Part shown: in pieces, positions 21,475 to 32,765 of the stretch
How the letters are laid out: every line of letters starts with the position of its first letter
How positions within the stretch are numbered: position 1 is the stretch's first letter
Source of the DNA: Cladophialophora immunda
Taxonomy: Eukaryota; Ascomycota; Eurotiomycetes; Chaetothyriales; Herpotrichiellaceae
Assembly: GCF_000835495.1 (NCBI RefSeq)
Contig: NW_015622543.1
Coordinates: 3,076,463-3,140,462 of the forward strand
Reading direction: 5' to 3'
Length of the DNA stretch: 64,000 bases
Translations under genes and position numbers: made by a program
The notes under the pieces: model-generated
The model's input: the letters and a program-made list of their open reading frames with translations, nothing else
Database searches by the model: none
Told to the model about the DNA's origin: nothing

Positions 21475-22320
21475 ATGGAGAAGACAGCTGCTACTGACTT
21501 CAACCCTGCGGGCCACTTCGACCAACTCTCGGCCAAATACGACGATCTGATCGGCCTCATGACCGGCGACATTGCACGCTACACCTTGCGGGCACTCATC
21601 GAACCACCGACTTCAGACATGGTGCTCCACGACAACGCCTGCGGCACGGGTCTTGTGACAGAATACCTCCAGCAAGTTTCCTCCCAGACGGGGACTTACC
21701 CCAAGATGGTCCACGCAACGGACTTTGTGCCGTCCGTCACTAAAATCATGCAGCGCAAGGCGACGCAGCAGCACTGGAAGAACGTCGACATCGCGGTCAT
21801 GGACAGCCAGGAGCTCGCCTTCCCGGACGGCTCCTTCGACCTGAGCATCACCAACTTCGGCATCTTCTTCCTCCCCGATCCGCAGAGAGGGGCGGACCAG
21901 ATCCACCGCACGCTGAAGCCCGGAGGCGTCGCGGTCGTCACGGCGTGGAAAGAGCGGAGGATGATGGACACGATCGCCGCCGCGCAGAAGGTCATCCGGC
22001 CGGATCTGAAGGGCCTGTCCAGCCCGTGGGCGGAGCTCTGGGCCAAGGAGGACACGCTGCGAGATGTTCTCGTCAAGGCCGGGTTCGAGGCCGACAATGT
22101 GCGGATCGTGGAGCAAAGGACAGATGCGGTGGTCGACGCGTTCCTCCGGGATCCTGAGATGGTCGCACGGTCTTACCCTGCGGCCGTGGAGGGATGGAGT
22201 GAAGAGGAGAAGGCCAGGTTAGGGCAGGAGATCTTGAGGATTGCGCGCGAAAGGGATCCCGAAGGCCGAGGGGTTGGTAGTCTCTACTCCGTCGCGTACA
22301 TCGCGATAGCGAAGAAGTAG
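21475..22320 (+). CDS. Class I SAM-dependent methyltransferase
   Basis: A single-exon, 281-aa enzyme of the Methyltransf_11/UbiE-like group. Residues 47-60 carry motif I as VLHDNACGTGLVTEYL, the SAM-binding glycine loop. Next come an acidic end of strand 2 (HATDFVPSV), ADIAVMDSQELAFPDGSFDL as motif post-I/II, and LKPGGVAVVTAWK as motif III. The C-terminal part with VAYIAIAKK completes the fold. No signal peptide or membrane segment is visible, so it is probably cytosolic. The substrate is unknown; many fungal enzymes of this type methylate small molecules. It sits alone between cyk3 and an alpha/beta hydrolase with almost 1 kb of spacer, so no pathway link is shown. Confidence 0.9.
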   Translation: MEKTAATDFNPAGHFDQLSAKYDDLIGLMTGDIARYTLRALIEPPTSDMVLHDNACGTGLVTEYLQQVSSQTGTYPKMVHATDFVPSVTKIMQRKATQQHWKNVDIAVMDSQELAFPDGSFDLSITNFGIFFLPDPQRGADQIHRTLKPGGVAVVTAWKERRMMDTIAAAQKVIRPDLKGLSSPWAELWAKEDTLRDVLVKAGFEADNVRIVEQRTDAVVDAFLRDPEMVARSYPAAVEGWSEEEKARLGQEILRIARERDPEGRGVGSLYSVAYIAIAKK

Positions 22321-23278
22321 GCGTCGGCAATAGGCTGATAGAGTCCTCGTATACAATGAGAATCCAACAGTAATCTCATCGTACCGTGACAAACTCGCCG
22401 GTGTTTGTTCGAGCGCTGTACTCGTCTGGCCTCCCTGGAATGCCTACCTGTGACAATGTCCATATGCTATCGTTGAGTCTGGGGTGGCCACCAATCCAGT
22501 CCAAGCCTTCAAGAGGTATATGTCTATCGAGAATGGTCGATCTTGTAGTTATCTTTCCTCCCCGTGACCGGAAAACACGCAAGAGGGCTCAAGTAGTGCG
22601 AGAGGGGACATAGATTTGTTACCAGGCTTGCCTGCCTGAACCTATCAATGTCCAACCTCGTAAGCTGCTGATGATTAGAAAATGCAAGCCCGGGGGTTCC
22701 TCCTGCTGTCGAGGTGGAGAAACACTGGGGGATACGATATGCCTTTGGGAGAGCACTAATGTCTGCCGTCAGATTTTCATATCCAACCTATGTTCTATGT
22801 GTACCTAGCCTATAAGAACCGCCGCGTATTACCCAACCAAAGGATAGCCAGAGATTCGTAGCTCACGGCCAGAATATCTCAGGAATTCGCGTATTTGATT
22901 AGTCGTGGACTCGGCGGTGGCAGTCAGCAACTCCAGCAAAAACACGATACTCCCGCATCTCGGCCGACGGGCCATATGCGTGGTCCCAGCCCCTCTGTCA
23001 TCCTAAACGCGCAGATCAAGTTACCATCTCAAGTTTGGGTCAGGCCAAGTGTAACTCTGTTTTACTTTCTTGGGGGCCAAGTGCGGGGTGAGCTCATGGT
23101 GCTCATGCTAACGATATATAATGAGTCGACAGAGGTCCAGATGACGGCAACGTTGATATCAACATCCTCTCTTGCACTAGGTTGACGCAACATAGGCCAA
23201 GTGGCTATCTCACATTATCGTCTGCCAGTTACCGCCCTTTCAATCGACAGGCAACACCCCCTTGATCAAACCAAAGAA
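22321..23278. other. Intergenic, no gene seen
   Basis: Nearly 1 kb between the methyltransferase and the hydrolase. Short frames only. A GATATATAATGAG stretch near 23113 could be a TATA-type element about 165 bp upstream of the hydrolase ATG. Confidence 0.45.
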
Positions 23279-24031
23279 ATGTCGTCCAAGCCCGTCATCG
23301 TCTTCGTGCCCGGTGCTTGGCATGTGCCCGAGACATTTCATCTCGTGGTTGGCGAGCTTGAAGCCGCCGGCTACGAGACCAGAGGCGTCAAACTCGCCTC
23401 TGTCGGCTCGCCCGAGCCGCTCAAGGACTTCCAACCCGACGTCGAGGCCATTCAACAAGCAATGAGACCGTTCATCGAGGACCAGGGGAAAGACGTCCTG
23501 CTTGTCGTCCACTCCTATGGCGGTGTCGTGGGAAACGAAGCCGTGAAAGGCTTGGACAAGGCCTCGCGCGAAAAGCAGGGCAAAAAGGGCGGGGTATCGC
23601 ACATCTATTTCTGCTGCGCATTCGCCCTTCCCGAGGGCGTGTCCTTGATGGACGCGCTGAACCAGACACCCTTACCTTGGTTCCAAATCAATGATGCCGA
23701 AGACATCGTCAACCCCGCCACGCCGGTTGAAACATTCTACAACGATGTCGACGGTCCGGAGAAGTACGTGGCGATGCTGAAGCCGCACAGTTATCGGACT
23801 TTCTTTTCCAAGGTGGCGCACCCTGGTTGGAAATATGTGCCGAGCACATATCTGTTGTGTGAGAAGGATGAGGCGATCCCGCTGCATGCGCAGAAAGGCA
23901 TGGTTGAGGGCGCGCAAAAGGCCGGCGCGCAGATGAAGGTCGAAAGTGTGGACGCCAGCCATTCCCCGTTCATGAGTATGCCACAGGAGCTGGCGCGGTC
24001 GATTAGGCGGGCGGCGGGGGAATCGGTCTAA
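23279..24031 (+). CDS. Alpha/beta hydrolase, esterase-like
   Basis: A 250-aa single-exon hydrolase. The first residues MSSKPVIVFVPGAWHVPETF contain the family oxyanion loop (PGAWH in place of HGAWH). The nucleophile elbow is VVHSYGGVVGN near residue 80 (G/H-x-S-x-G type). The acid is probably Asp in LLCEKDEAIP and the base is His in DASHSPFMS near the C-terminus. This layout is that of the small Abhydrolase_6 esterases related to plant salicylate esterases and bacterial MenH-like enzymes. The frame is open upstream to 23201, but the ATG at 23279 directly precedes the first beta strand and is the better start. It is predicted soluble and cytosolic; the substrate cannot be told from sequence. 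Confidence 0.9.
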   Translation: MSSKPVIVFVPGAWHVPETFHLVVGELEAAGYETRGVKLASVGSPEPLKDFQPDVEAIQQAMRPFIEDQGKDVLLVVHSYGGVVGNEAVKGLDKASREKQGKKGGVSHIYFCCAFALPEGVSLMDALNQTPLPWFQINDAEDIVNPATPVETFYNDVDGPEKYVAMLKPHSYRTFFSKVAHPGWKYVPSTYLLCEKDEAIPLHAQKGMVEGAQKAGAQMKVESVDASHSPFMSMPQELARSIRRAAGESV

Positions 24032-24357
24032 GGGGGAAACGGCGAGCACTGTATCCAACTGGGGGGTATATGAAGGAGGGGGTTCTCGAGCGGACTGCTT
24101 TATACCTCAAATATAGTGCTGAGGAGTCTTGAGAAAACAAAGAGCGATGAGAGAAATAGAGGCATTCACCCCGCCGTCAGAGCGGGGTGGACGAGGCTGA
24201 ATGCTCCGCCGTATTCTGAGAGCTGATAATCAGATTTTGCACATGAGGTATGAGCCAGTCCTCAGTCCTCGCAGCCTTGGTCATTCGCTTGTCACCCTCA
24301 CCCGCGACTGCTTGACATCGAGATTGGGGACAGCCTTGATCCATCTCGCTATCGAAA
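24032..24357. other. Short intergenic, promoter of NAD+ synthetase
   Basis: 326 bp between the hydrolase stop and the start of the NAD+ synthetase gene; no ORF or RNA feature is supportable. It must contain the NAD+ synthetase promoter, but I see no clear element. Confidence 0.5.
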
Positions 24358-27300
24358 ATGGGCAAGCTTGTGACCGTAGCAACTTGCTCTCTCAACCAGT
24401 AAGATTGTACCCCGAGCCCACCGAGCGCACCCTATCTGACTCCGTCCAGATGGTCGCTTGATTTCGATGGCAATGCAGAGCGCATAATCACAAGTATCAA
24501 ACAAGCCAAAGCAGCAGGCGCTCGGCTCAGAGTCGGTCCAGAGCTGGAAGTCTGTGGATATGGAGTATGTGGTCCCAACATGTTGGCCCTTTGTTGTCCG
24601 AATCTTCACATCATCACCTTTGTCTCTTCTGACACGGCTCGTCGTGCTAACTCATCGTCAGTGTGCAGATCACTAGTAAGCTTCATGGCCCACGATCACC
24701 GCAGTTGCCTCTAACTATAGCAGCTTGGAGGGTGACCTCTTTCTTCACTGTTGGGAATCGCTGGCGACCATCATCACCCACCCAGACGTCACCGACTGTA
24801 TTCTCGATATCGGCATGCCTGTGCGACACAATTCCGTGCGCTACAATTGCAGGGTGATTGTCTTGAACAAGAAGATCCTTCTCATCCGTCCCAAGATGTC
24901 CATGTGCGAGGAAGGGAACTACTTTGAGTCTCGATGGTTCACTCCCTGGACCCGGCAACGAGAAGTCGAAGACTACCCGCTCGAGGATGCAATCAGCAGT
25001 GTCACCGGCCAGCGAACAGTACGTCAAGCTTTGTGCTTCTGGCCGCTGTTCTACAACCCTGTCCCATCTAACCTTCACAGGCACCATTCGGTGATGGAGT
25101 CCTCCAGACTATCGACACGTTGGTTGGCGCAGAAACGTGTGAAGAACTGTTCACTCCCGATGCTCCCCATATTCATATGGGATTAAATGGCGGTATGTGG
25201 GCGACAGATTCCCCTGTCGACGCTCGGCCTTTCTCGTCTTGTTCCACACCTCCGTTGCTAACAAGTTATCAGTTGAGATCTTTGTTAATTCCAGTGGCTC
25301 GCATTACGAGTTGCGCAAGCTTCAAACACGTGTCTCTCTGTGAGCCCTCGCTTCCATCCAATTTATATTGGAATCTGATGCTCTGCATCTACGATGTTGA
25401 GCTCGCCAACAATCAACGATACTGACCTCGCGGCTCCAGCATTCGAGAGGCTACAAGACAGAATGGCGGCATATACGTGGTACGTCATCCTGAAGGCGAC
25501 ATAAGATCACCCCTTACCCTCTTCCTTTTCATCTCTTTGTTCTATTTTCAGTTATTTCCGGTGCTAATGGTCAGTAGTATTCCAATCAACGAGGCTGCTC
25601 TGGAGACAGATTGTACTAGTACGTCCATACCACTTCCCGTCCCGTCGAAGCCTTATCTTTGCCTCTGCCGGCCATCTATTCAGGAGCGGGCTTTTTGTGC
25701 TAACAACCGACAAGCGATGGCTGTGCCATGATCTTTGTGAACGGCAGACTTCTAGCTCAAGGGAGCCAGTTCAGCTTGAACGACGTAGAGACCATCACCG
25801 CAAACGTCGATCTCGAGGATGGTACGTGATGCTGGAGAGGCGCTTACCACTAGGGCTTTCCTTTCTCTGATCCTGCCTCTGTCCCATCGGTTTATCCTAA
25901 CAAATTGCTAGTGCGGTCATTCCGCGTTTCTCACTCGCGAAACCTCCAGGGTGCACGGGCTTCGCCATATCCCCGTATCCCCGTCGACATCCGCTTGACG
26001 CACCCAGGCTTCGAACAGACTGGAAAATTCCTCGCCCCTTCGCCAGATATCCCAATTCGCTATCATTCTGCCGCCGAGGAAATTCAATTGTAGGTGATTA
26101 TCTGTGTCCATGGACTCATGTCTATGCACGTCTTGAGGGGAAAAAGCAAGAGGATTAGCCGTCCTTTAGTTCAGCCTCAATATCGGACTTCCTGAACCTG
26201 CCCAACTCTTTGGATCCTGCTCCTTTCCAGTTATGTTGGTTAATTGCTAACGTGACTTTTCCAATGACTAGTGCTCCTGCTCTTTGGCTTTGGGACTACC
26301 TGAGGCGTTCCAGAACAGCAGGATTCTTCCTACCTTTGTCTGGTGGTATCGATTCTGCATCAACGGCCGTGCTTGTGTTTTCAATGTGCCGGCTGCTGTA
26401 TGACGCTGTCACGTCCGACCACACCCTGGATCACACCAAGGAACTCGTTCTGGACGACCTCCGCCGAGTCTGCGCGCAGGCCGACAACTGGACGCCCTCC
26501 AGCCCACAAGAAATCTGCGGCCATATTTTTCACTCCACCTACATGGGTTCGAAGTACGTGAAACACTGTCTACCAATGCACAAGCAATGGGCCCTACCCT
26601 ATTCCATCCGCTGCAATTCCAGTGCTGACAGTCAGGCAGAAACAGCAGCAAGGAGACTCGGTCCAGAGCAGCGGCGCTTGCGAAAGCCATAGGATCCTAT
26701 CACATCGACCTAAATATTGACGGCGTGGTGTCGGCTCTCACCACATTGTTCACCACTGTCACTGGATTCACTCCAAGTTTTACTTCTACAAATCCCTCCG
26801 AAGGGCTTGCCTTGCAGTATGTGAACCCGGATGGTGGCCCCTTGCTGCCCTGAGACGTTTCTTCACCATCTCTCTGTTTTCAAATAGCGGCTAACAAGGA
26901 TCAGAAACATTCAGGCGCGCATACGTGTAAGTTGTCTCTCCGAGGGGCTGAAAGTGTTTGAACAAGCCTTTGCACTTGCATCAGTGGTCATGAGCTAATG
27001 CTGTGGCAACTTGCAGATGGTTATAGCGTACTTTTTGTACGTCTTCCGAGCAGCTACCCCATTGGATGCAGCTTATGCTAACAATCCATTAGTGCTCAAC
27101 TCTTGCCGAGTGTCAGAAAGCGCAAAGGAGGCGGCGGTCTTCTGGTTCTGGGCTCCGCCAACGTCGACGGTACCTATATTTACTCTTCGTCAACTAGAAG
27201 ATTTTGCTGATTAGGGCAGAGCAACTCCGTGGCTACCTGACGAAGTATGATGCGAGCAGCGCGGATATAAACCCGATCGGTGGGATATCCAAGGTTGATC

Positions 27301-28052
27301 TTCGAATGTTTCTCGCTCACGCCCGAGACAATCTCGACCTCCCACTTTTGCAGGGTTTCCTCGACGCCACGCCCACAGCCGAGTTGATCCCGACGACCAA
27401 CGCCGACGCTCACACCCAATCCGACGAGGAAGAAATGGGTATGACATACGCTGAACTCAGTGTGCTGGGCCGGCTGCGCAAGGTTGGACGCCTCGGCCCA
27501 TGGGGCGTTTTCGAGAAGGTGCGTGCTGAAGGCCCCTCGTCATCGGCAACACTAATGTTCCCTATCCAGCTCATCCCCATCTGGACGTCCGCCCCGCCAG
27601 ATCCAGAGATGATCGCCACAGAAGCTCGCGGCGCGCACACAGATCCGCAGTACGTACACAGCGTGGCGCACGGTGAGAGCATGACGCCGCGCGCCGTGTA
27701 CGAGAAAGTGCGAAGATTCTTTTGTGAGTGCTCTCCATGCTAGCGTGGTTTCTCGTTATTGACACGGAAAAGACTATTATGCGATCAACAGACATAAACA
27801 AACCACCCTGACGCCAGGATTGCATATGGAACAGTGAGTGATGGGCTACTGAAATCCCCACCGTGGCTTCCATCTCGTGATATCAACTTCTTGTACTAAC
27901 CGTCACTCAGGTACTCGCCGGACGATCACCGATACGATATGCGGCCGTTCTTATACCCCAGCTTCACGGCGCAGTACCGTAAGATGGAGCAGGCAGTCCA
28001 GGTGCTCGAGGAGAACGCGAAGAAGACGGGTCCACAACGCAACAGCACTTAG
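24358..28052 (+). CDS. QNS1: Glutamine-dependent NAD+ synthetase, 19 exons
   Basis: Makes NAD+ from deamido-NAD+, ATP and glutamine. Exons: 24358-24398, 24450-24564, 24662-24675, 24724-25018, 25081-25192, 25273-25339, 25440-25479, 25578-25618, 25715-25821, 25912-26089, 26272-26553, 26640-26816, 26905-26926, 27017-27036, 27093-27169, 27220-27518, 27570-27723, 27773-27833, 27911-28052. Total 747 aa, the normal length. The spliced model puts the glutaminase triad at Glu45, Lys114 and Cys175, the same numbers as in the human enzyme, which strongly supports the first five exons. The synthetase ATP loop LPLSGGIDS lies at 357-365, followed by [29 protein letters not shown] and [10 protein letters not shown]. 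One exon is only 14 nt and two are 20-22 nt. The intron at 27519-27569 is a multiple of three and stays open if retained. The next gene on the strand is a NADH pyrophosphatase. Confidence 0.93.
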
Positions 28053-28798
28053 GTGTTCGCGGGGTTTGTGCGTGGAGCGGTATCCCAGAGTCTACAGGAG
28101 ATTTGCGAGCATAGACGTCCCACTCCTCTCCATGACTGCGAGAAGTAGCAGATAGAGATCAACGTGTCAACATATCACCGTCGAAATGTCCAGCTTGATG
28201 CCAAGAGTTCCGCCGGATGGCCATTCCGATACCGGCCACGGAGATAACGTTAGTGACGGCGGTGCGGTCACGTGGGAGGGGTAGCAACTCCATCTCACTG
28301 TGTTCAATGGGCGCATCGACGTCCCGAATCCCGAGGCAGACAAATCAATCCATCACCCACCCGCCGTCATTGCGCGACCAAATAATGTAGCGATCATGTA
28401 ATCGAGGGGCTGCTGGACCACCACCGCTGGGGTTTTTTCTCTATCTCAGATCTCGGAGGAGTAGCTAATAGCAACCCATTGACTATCCCATCCCCCAATC
28501 CGACACCTACTCTTTTGGGGGGCCAGCCTCTTTCGTCTACTCCCACTCCCCTCCCCCCGATTTCTCATCTCTCGTCCCGTTTCCCGCATTTGTCACCAGG
28601 AAATCTTCTTGTTCCCTTTCCGTTACAACTGCGTGGTTGTTGTCCTTGTTGTTGGGGGTTTCCTATTTTTTGTATATGATCAGGACCTCCTCCCTATGCA
28701 TCACGCGCCATAGACTTGGACTCCGTTGCGTCGGCACAGGGCATAGATTGGCTCATTCAAGCGTCCGCGCCCCTCACATCGTCACCGAGCTGAGCAAC
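28053..28798. other. Intergenic, pyrimidine-rich promoter
   Basis: About 750 bp with no separate gene. The second half is strongly C/T-rich (28490-28640), typical of a fungal core promoter and leader. An in-frame upstream ATG at 28676 could extend the next protein. Confidence 0.6.
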
Positions 28799-30233
28799 AT
28801 GGCCGCCATCCCTCACCCCGAGTTACCGCGCCCGGCCCATCTCGACCGCGACTCTGCGCTCGGGCGCAAGTTCGGGAAGGAGGTGACCAACTACTTTGGA
28901 GGTGAGTCTTTGTCTTTTGCAGAAGGGGCGGTTGGGTTTCCTGGGGAAAAGAAAAAGATTTCGGGGGACCGACAACTTTCCTGGTGTTGACGTGTTGACG
29001 TGTTGTTGTTGTAAACAGGCTCGCCCATCAACCGAGTCTCGTTCCTGCGTGAAGACTACACCTTCCTCGCCGGCGCGTTTGCGCACCCGACGACCCGATT
29101 CCTCGTCTACAAGACCCTCTCCCCGCTCATCAAGTCCCCGACCGAGATCCACTTCGCGACCTACGACGAGGTCAAGACGTTGCTCCCCAACAACCCCTTC
29201 GAGAGGGGCGAAAAGGCGGTCGTGGACGACTTCGACTCGAGCATAGATATCCCCCAGCTGGTGTTTTTGGGGCTGGACGAAAACGTCGCGCATGGCTTCT
29301 CGTACAAGAATTTCACGGGCGCGCCGCACTGGGCACTGGACATCACGCCCAAGAGGACCTACGACAAGGAGGCCAACGAGTTGATCGACGGGATGTTGGA
29401 ACAAGGGCTGAAGTTCAGCGAGGGCATGCGTGCCATGAACTTCCCGCCCGACATTGGTGAGTTTTTTTTTTGGGCAATGGCAATTCTGGACTACGTGCGC
29501 GGTCACCTCCATGCTGACTCTCGGGTGAACCACAGCCGCTCAGTACGCCCAGGGCCGCCACTATCTCGACTGGAACTACCGCAACACCTTCTGCGGCACG
29601 TGCGGCCACAGAACACTCTCCGTCCACGGCGGAGCCAAGCGAGTCTGCCCCCCAACAGACAAGGCCGAAACCCCCCAGGAGCGAGAACCGTGCTCGACCC
29701 GAACGACGCTCTCGAACCTCACATTCCCCCGCACCGATCCCACCATCATCGTCGCGGTGCTCAGCCACGACAGCAAACGCCTCCTCCTGGGCCGGCAAAG
29801 GCGCTGGCCTCCGCACTGGTATTCCACGCTGGCGGGCTTCATCGAACCGGCCGAAAGCGTCGAGGACGCCGTCCGGCGGGAAGTCTGGGAAGAGTCCGGG
29901 GTCGTCCTTTCGCGCGTCCTCGTGCATTCCACCCAGCCCTGGCCGTACCCGGCGAACTTGATGATCGGTGCCATCGCGCAGGCGGCGTCTCCCGAGGACG
30001 AAGAGATCCGGCTGGAGTACGACCCGGAACTGGAGGTCGCCAAATGGTTCAGCTTGGAGGAGATCCAGGAGGCCCTGCAGAACGGGACCAGCGGGCTGGG
30101 CGACCCGGCGCCGGAGGGGTACAAGGAGGGAAGTCTGAGGCTGCCGCCCCCCACGGCAATCGCCAACCAGTTGATTTCGGCGGTGGTCAAGGGTGGATTT
30201 TTGGAGGGTGTTACGCCCATCACGAAGCTGTAG
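28799..30233 (+). CDS. NPY1: NADH pyrophosphatase (Nudix, NUDT12/Npy1 type)
   Basis: Hydrolyses NADH to NMNH and AMP and can decap NAD-capped RNA. Exons 28799..28901, 29019..29456 and 29536..30233 encode 412 aa. An N-terminal NUDIX-like half is followed by a zinc ribbon (TFCGTCGHR ... KRVCPP ... EPCSTR). The Nudix box GFIEPAESVEDAVRREVWEE continues SGVV, and the NADH-type signature STQPWPYPANLM stands just downstream. The C-terminus is ITKL, a weak variant of a peroxisomal PTS1 signal; yeast Npy1 is peroxisomal. An alternative in-frame ATG at 28676 would add 41 residues beginning MIRTSSLCITRHRLGLR, which is Arg-rich and could be a mitochondrial presequence. I chose 28799 because the family normally starts near that point. 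The convergent METTL25-like gene ends only 181 bp away. Confidence 0.93.
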
Positions 30234-30414
30234 AGCGGAGAGGTCTGCCATTTGTCTGGATGTGCTCGCTGAGAGATACTTTTTGTGTTGCGGTTTGTGC
30301 AGCTCCGTCCGTTGTGTCAGCCGGATAGACATTCAGTGCCTAGATCCCCCCCCTCCCCCCCCACAATTAGAAAACAGGTTACTTTGTGTGAGAGTTGAGC
30401 CGAGCCGAGCTCCT

Positions 30415-31333
30415 TCAGTCTTGCTTCTTGATCCCCACGACGACAAAGTTCCTCGGGCTCTGCTTGTAGTCGAAGACAATGTCGACCCAGCAGTCCTCGA
30501 TGTCGTCCTGCTCTCGCAGAAACAGCCAGCGGTCCGCGACGATGATGCTCTCGACGACGCCGGCGCTGAAGGCCATGAGGCTCCAGATGACGGCGAGGTT
30601 CTTCTTCGCGTGCAGGAACCGCTGCTCGTACTCGTCGATGACCGGGTCCGTGAGCTTTCCGTCGGTCAGGGCCGCGACCATGGGCCCGTCGACGGGGTCG
30701 GCGCGCAACTTGGCCAGCGCGCCGTGCACGTAGGCACGGAAGCTGGCGAAGCAGGCCTTGCGCAGCGAGCCGACGATCAGCGGCGTGCCCGCCTCGTCGC
30801 GCCCCGTGACGCTGCCGCCCGCCACGGCCGTCGCTTCCAGCATGCCCCGGTCGGGACACTGCTTGACCACGCCGAGGTCCAGCAGGATCTTCTGCAGCAG
30901 CGTGCGGTAGAAGTGTCGGCGGAAGAAGGCCTCGCTGTCCGCGGGCCCCCAGTTGTACGGCGCCTGCACCGCCATCATCCGCGCCGTGATGTTCAGCCGC
31001 ACCCCGCGCCCGCCGCCGCCGCCGCCGCTCTCGCCGAGCTCGAAGTCCTCAAGCGTGCGCGACATCGGGAACCCGTGCGGGTCGTACGCCGACCCCGTGG
31101 CCTCCAGCCGCGGGTGGTTCGGGCGCAACTGCGGGAGCTTGTACGTCGCCGGCCCCAGGCGCTCGGTCAGCAGGTTGTAGCAGCACCCGATGATGGCGAC
31201 GGCGCACACGCTCGGGTTGAGCGTCAGCGCCCGCAGCCCGTGGTGCGACAGGTTGCCGCACGAGTGGAGCGAGACGACCATCGCCTTGGGCCTGCCGGTG
31301 TTTTCGGCCACGGGCTGGTTCGTCGGCGGTGTT

Positions 31334-31365
<32 letters not shown>

Positions 31366-32334
31366 TGGAGGACTTTCGACGTTTTCTTCTCGTTCTTCGT
31401 TTCCTTCGTGACTGGGTTCGGTTGGGTAAAGCACGGTCTCGAGGTATCCGTCCTGGACGTCGTGCTCGATATACGTCATGGATCCCCTATCTGGGTCCAA
31501 GTCCTGGTTATCCAGTATCTTGGCCGCCGCGAACATGTCCGGCACCGGCGCTGGTTCCGCCTCAAGCTCTTCCGCGGAAGGGGGAGGAGTGGGCTCGCCG
31601 TCGCCGTCCTTCCGCGCCATCTGCCGCTTCCATTCCTTCTTGTTGCGCATGATCTTCTCCTTCTGCGCCAGTTTCACGTGGACGTCCATCGTCCTCGCGC
31701 CGGCAATGTTGTGATGCTTCCGCTCAATGGCCACCACGTGTTTGTTGTACGGCGGCGACGCCAGCGTGCGACCCAGGTAGTTCTGCCCGGAACCGAAGTC
31801 GATCACCGAGACCGGCTCCCGGAGTCTGTGGGATATGTGGTCGGAGAGCCGGTCCACATACGCGGCAAAATTCGTGACCTCGTGGATCTTCTTGGTCTTC
31901 ATGCCCACCGAGAGCTTTCTCGGCATGTCCGTCACGTCGTCTGAGACCGGAGTGAAGTGCCTCTGAAGGCAGTGTTTGCAGATTGTTCGCACATACTCCA
32001 GCAAACTTGCCGGTGGCGAGTGGCTGGCACTGGAGGTGGTCGAGGATGATGCATGGGAGCGGTCAGTCAAGTCGCTTCGGAGAAGTAGATCAAGCACGTC
32101 GTCAATGTCCACCGTGTCGAACCAGGCACGCCATTCCGGGGGCAGGACAGTTGTGTACAGGTCTGGCTCCCGCGTCAGGAAATCAAGAATATGGACTCCG
32201 CCGCAAAGATTCCGAAAGAGGTCGGAGCTCGTGGCGAAGGTCAACACCGACTGGATGTATTCATCTTCGGACGTCCACGCTGGGTCAAGGGGTAGTCGGA
32301 AGCCCCGTTCCCGCCCTAAGAGAATGCCCGTCAT
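30415..32334 (-). CDS. METTL25/RRNAD1-like methyltransferase domain protein
   Basis: A single-exon, 639-aa protein of the METTL25 family (Methyltransf_32). Motif I is VIDFGSGQNYLGRTLA near residue 176, followed by VVAIERKHHNIAGAR. The family signatures VVSLHSCGNLSHHG and AVAIIGCCYNLLTE lie near residues 350-385. The C-terminus has SLRKACFASFRAYVHG and FDYKQSPRNFVVVGIKKQD. A disordered insert between the first and second halves contains a run of 12 Thr from a trinucleotide repeat, and a six-Gly run lies further on. The methylated substrate of fungal members is not established. The ATG at 32334 begins MTGILLGRERGFRL; no upstream exon is needed. It lies tail-to-tail with the Nudix gene and head-to-tail with pwp2. 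Confidence 0.9.
31331..31366. repeat. GTC/GAC trinucleotide microsatellite in coding sequence
   Basis: Around eleven tandem GTC triplets on the plus strand, read on the minus strand in the ACN frame as a run of 12 Thr codons in the METTL25-like protein. Likely length-variable between strains. Confidence 0.95.
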
Positions 32335-32765
32335 GATTATTAGGACTTCATGCTATTTGTAGCAGAGTGAATTTGCGAAATTGAGACTTCGAAGATTGGG
32401 GCTACCTCGTGCAGCGCGACATCGCCATGTAAAATCTTCATCGCTGGGGGCAGAAAATTGAAAGTACTCTAATGCCAAGGCGCTACTTGTAGTTTAACCA
32501 GATGGATAACAAATGGAAAAAGGGGCCGCAGCCTCACAACTTGATATTGAGTGTACTCGGTATGTATCGAGGACTCCCTTGAGCTTCGCATTATCAGCCA
32601 TGTTGTTGGATACTAAAACCATGGGAGTCCAATCGGGAGCAGAGTAATTGAAACCATGTTCTTTTCATCGTTGGCTACTGGCTCATCTGGGGCCGTGTAC
32701 ATCTATCTGTTCATCTCACTCTGCTCGTGGGTATCATTGCGTTAACAACACTTGCGAAGAAAGAA
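32335..32765. other. Intergenic, no gene seen
   Basis: 431 bp between the pwp2 stop and the start of the METTL25-like gene, both on the minus strand; it contains the promoter of the latter. No ORF with coding character. Confidence 0.55.

Noticed and set aside
30193..31944. 583-codon plus-strand ORF rich in Arg, Val and His
   Set aside because: It is fully antisense to the METTL25-like gene, which has clear domain motifs; the frame is open only because of high GC codon bias.
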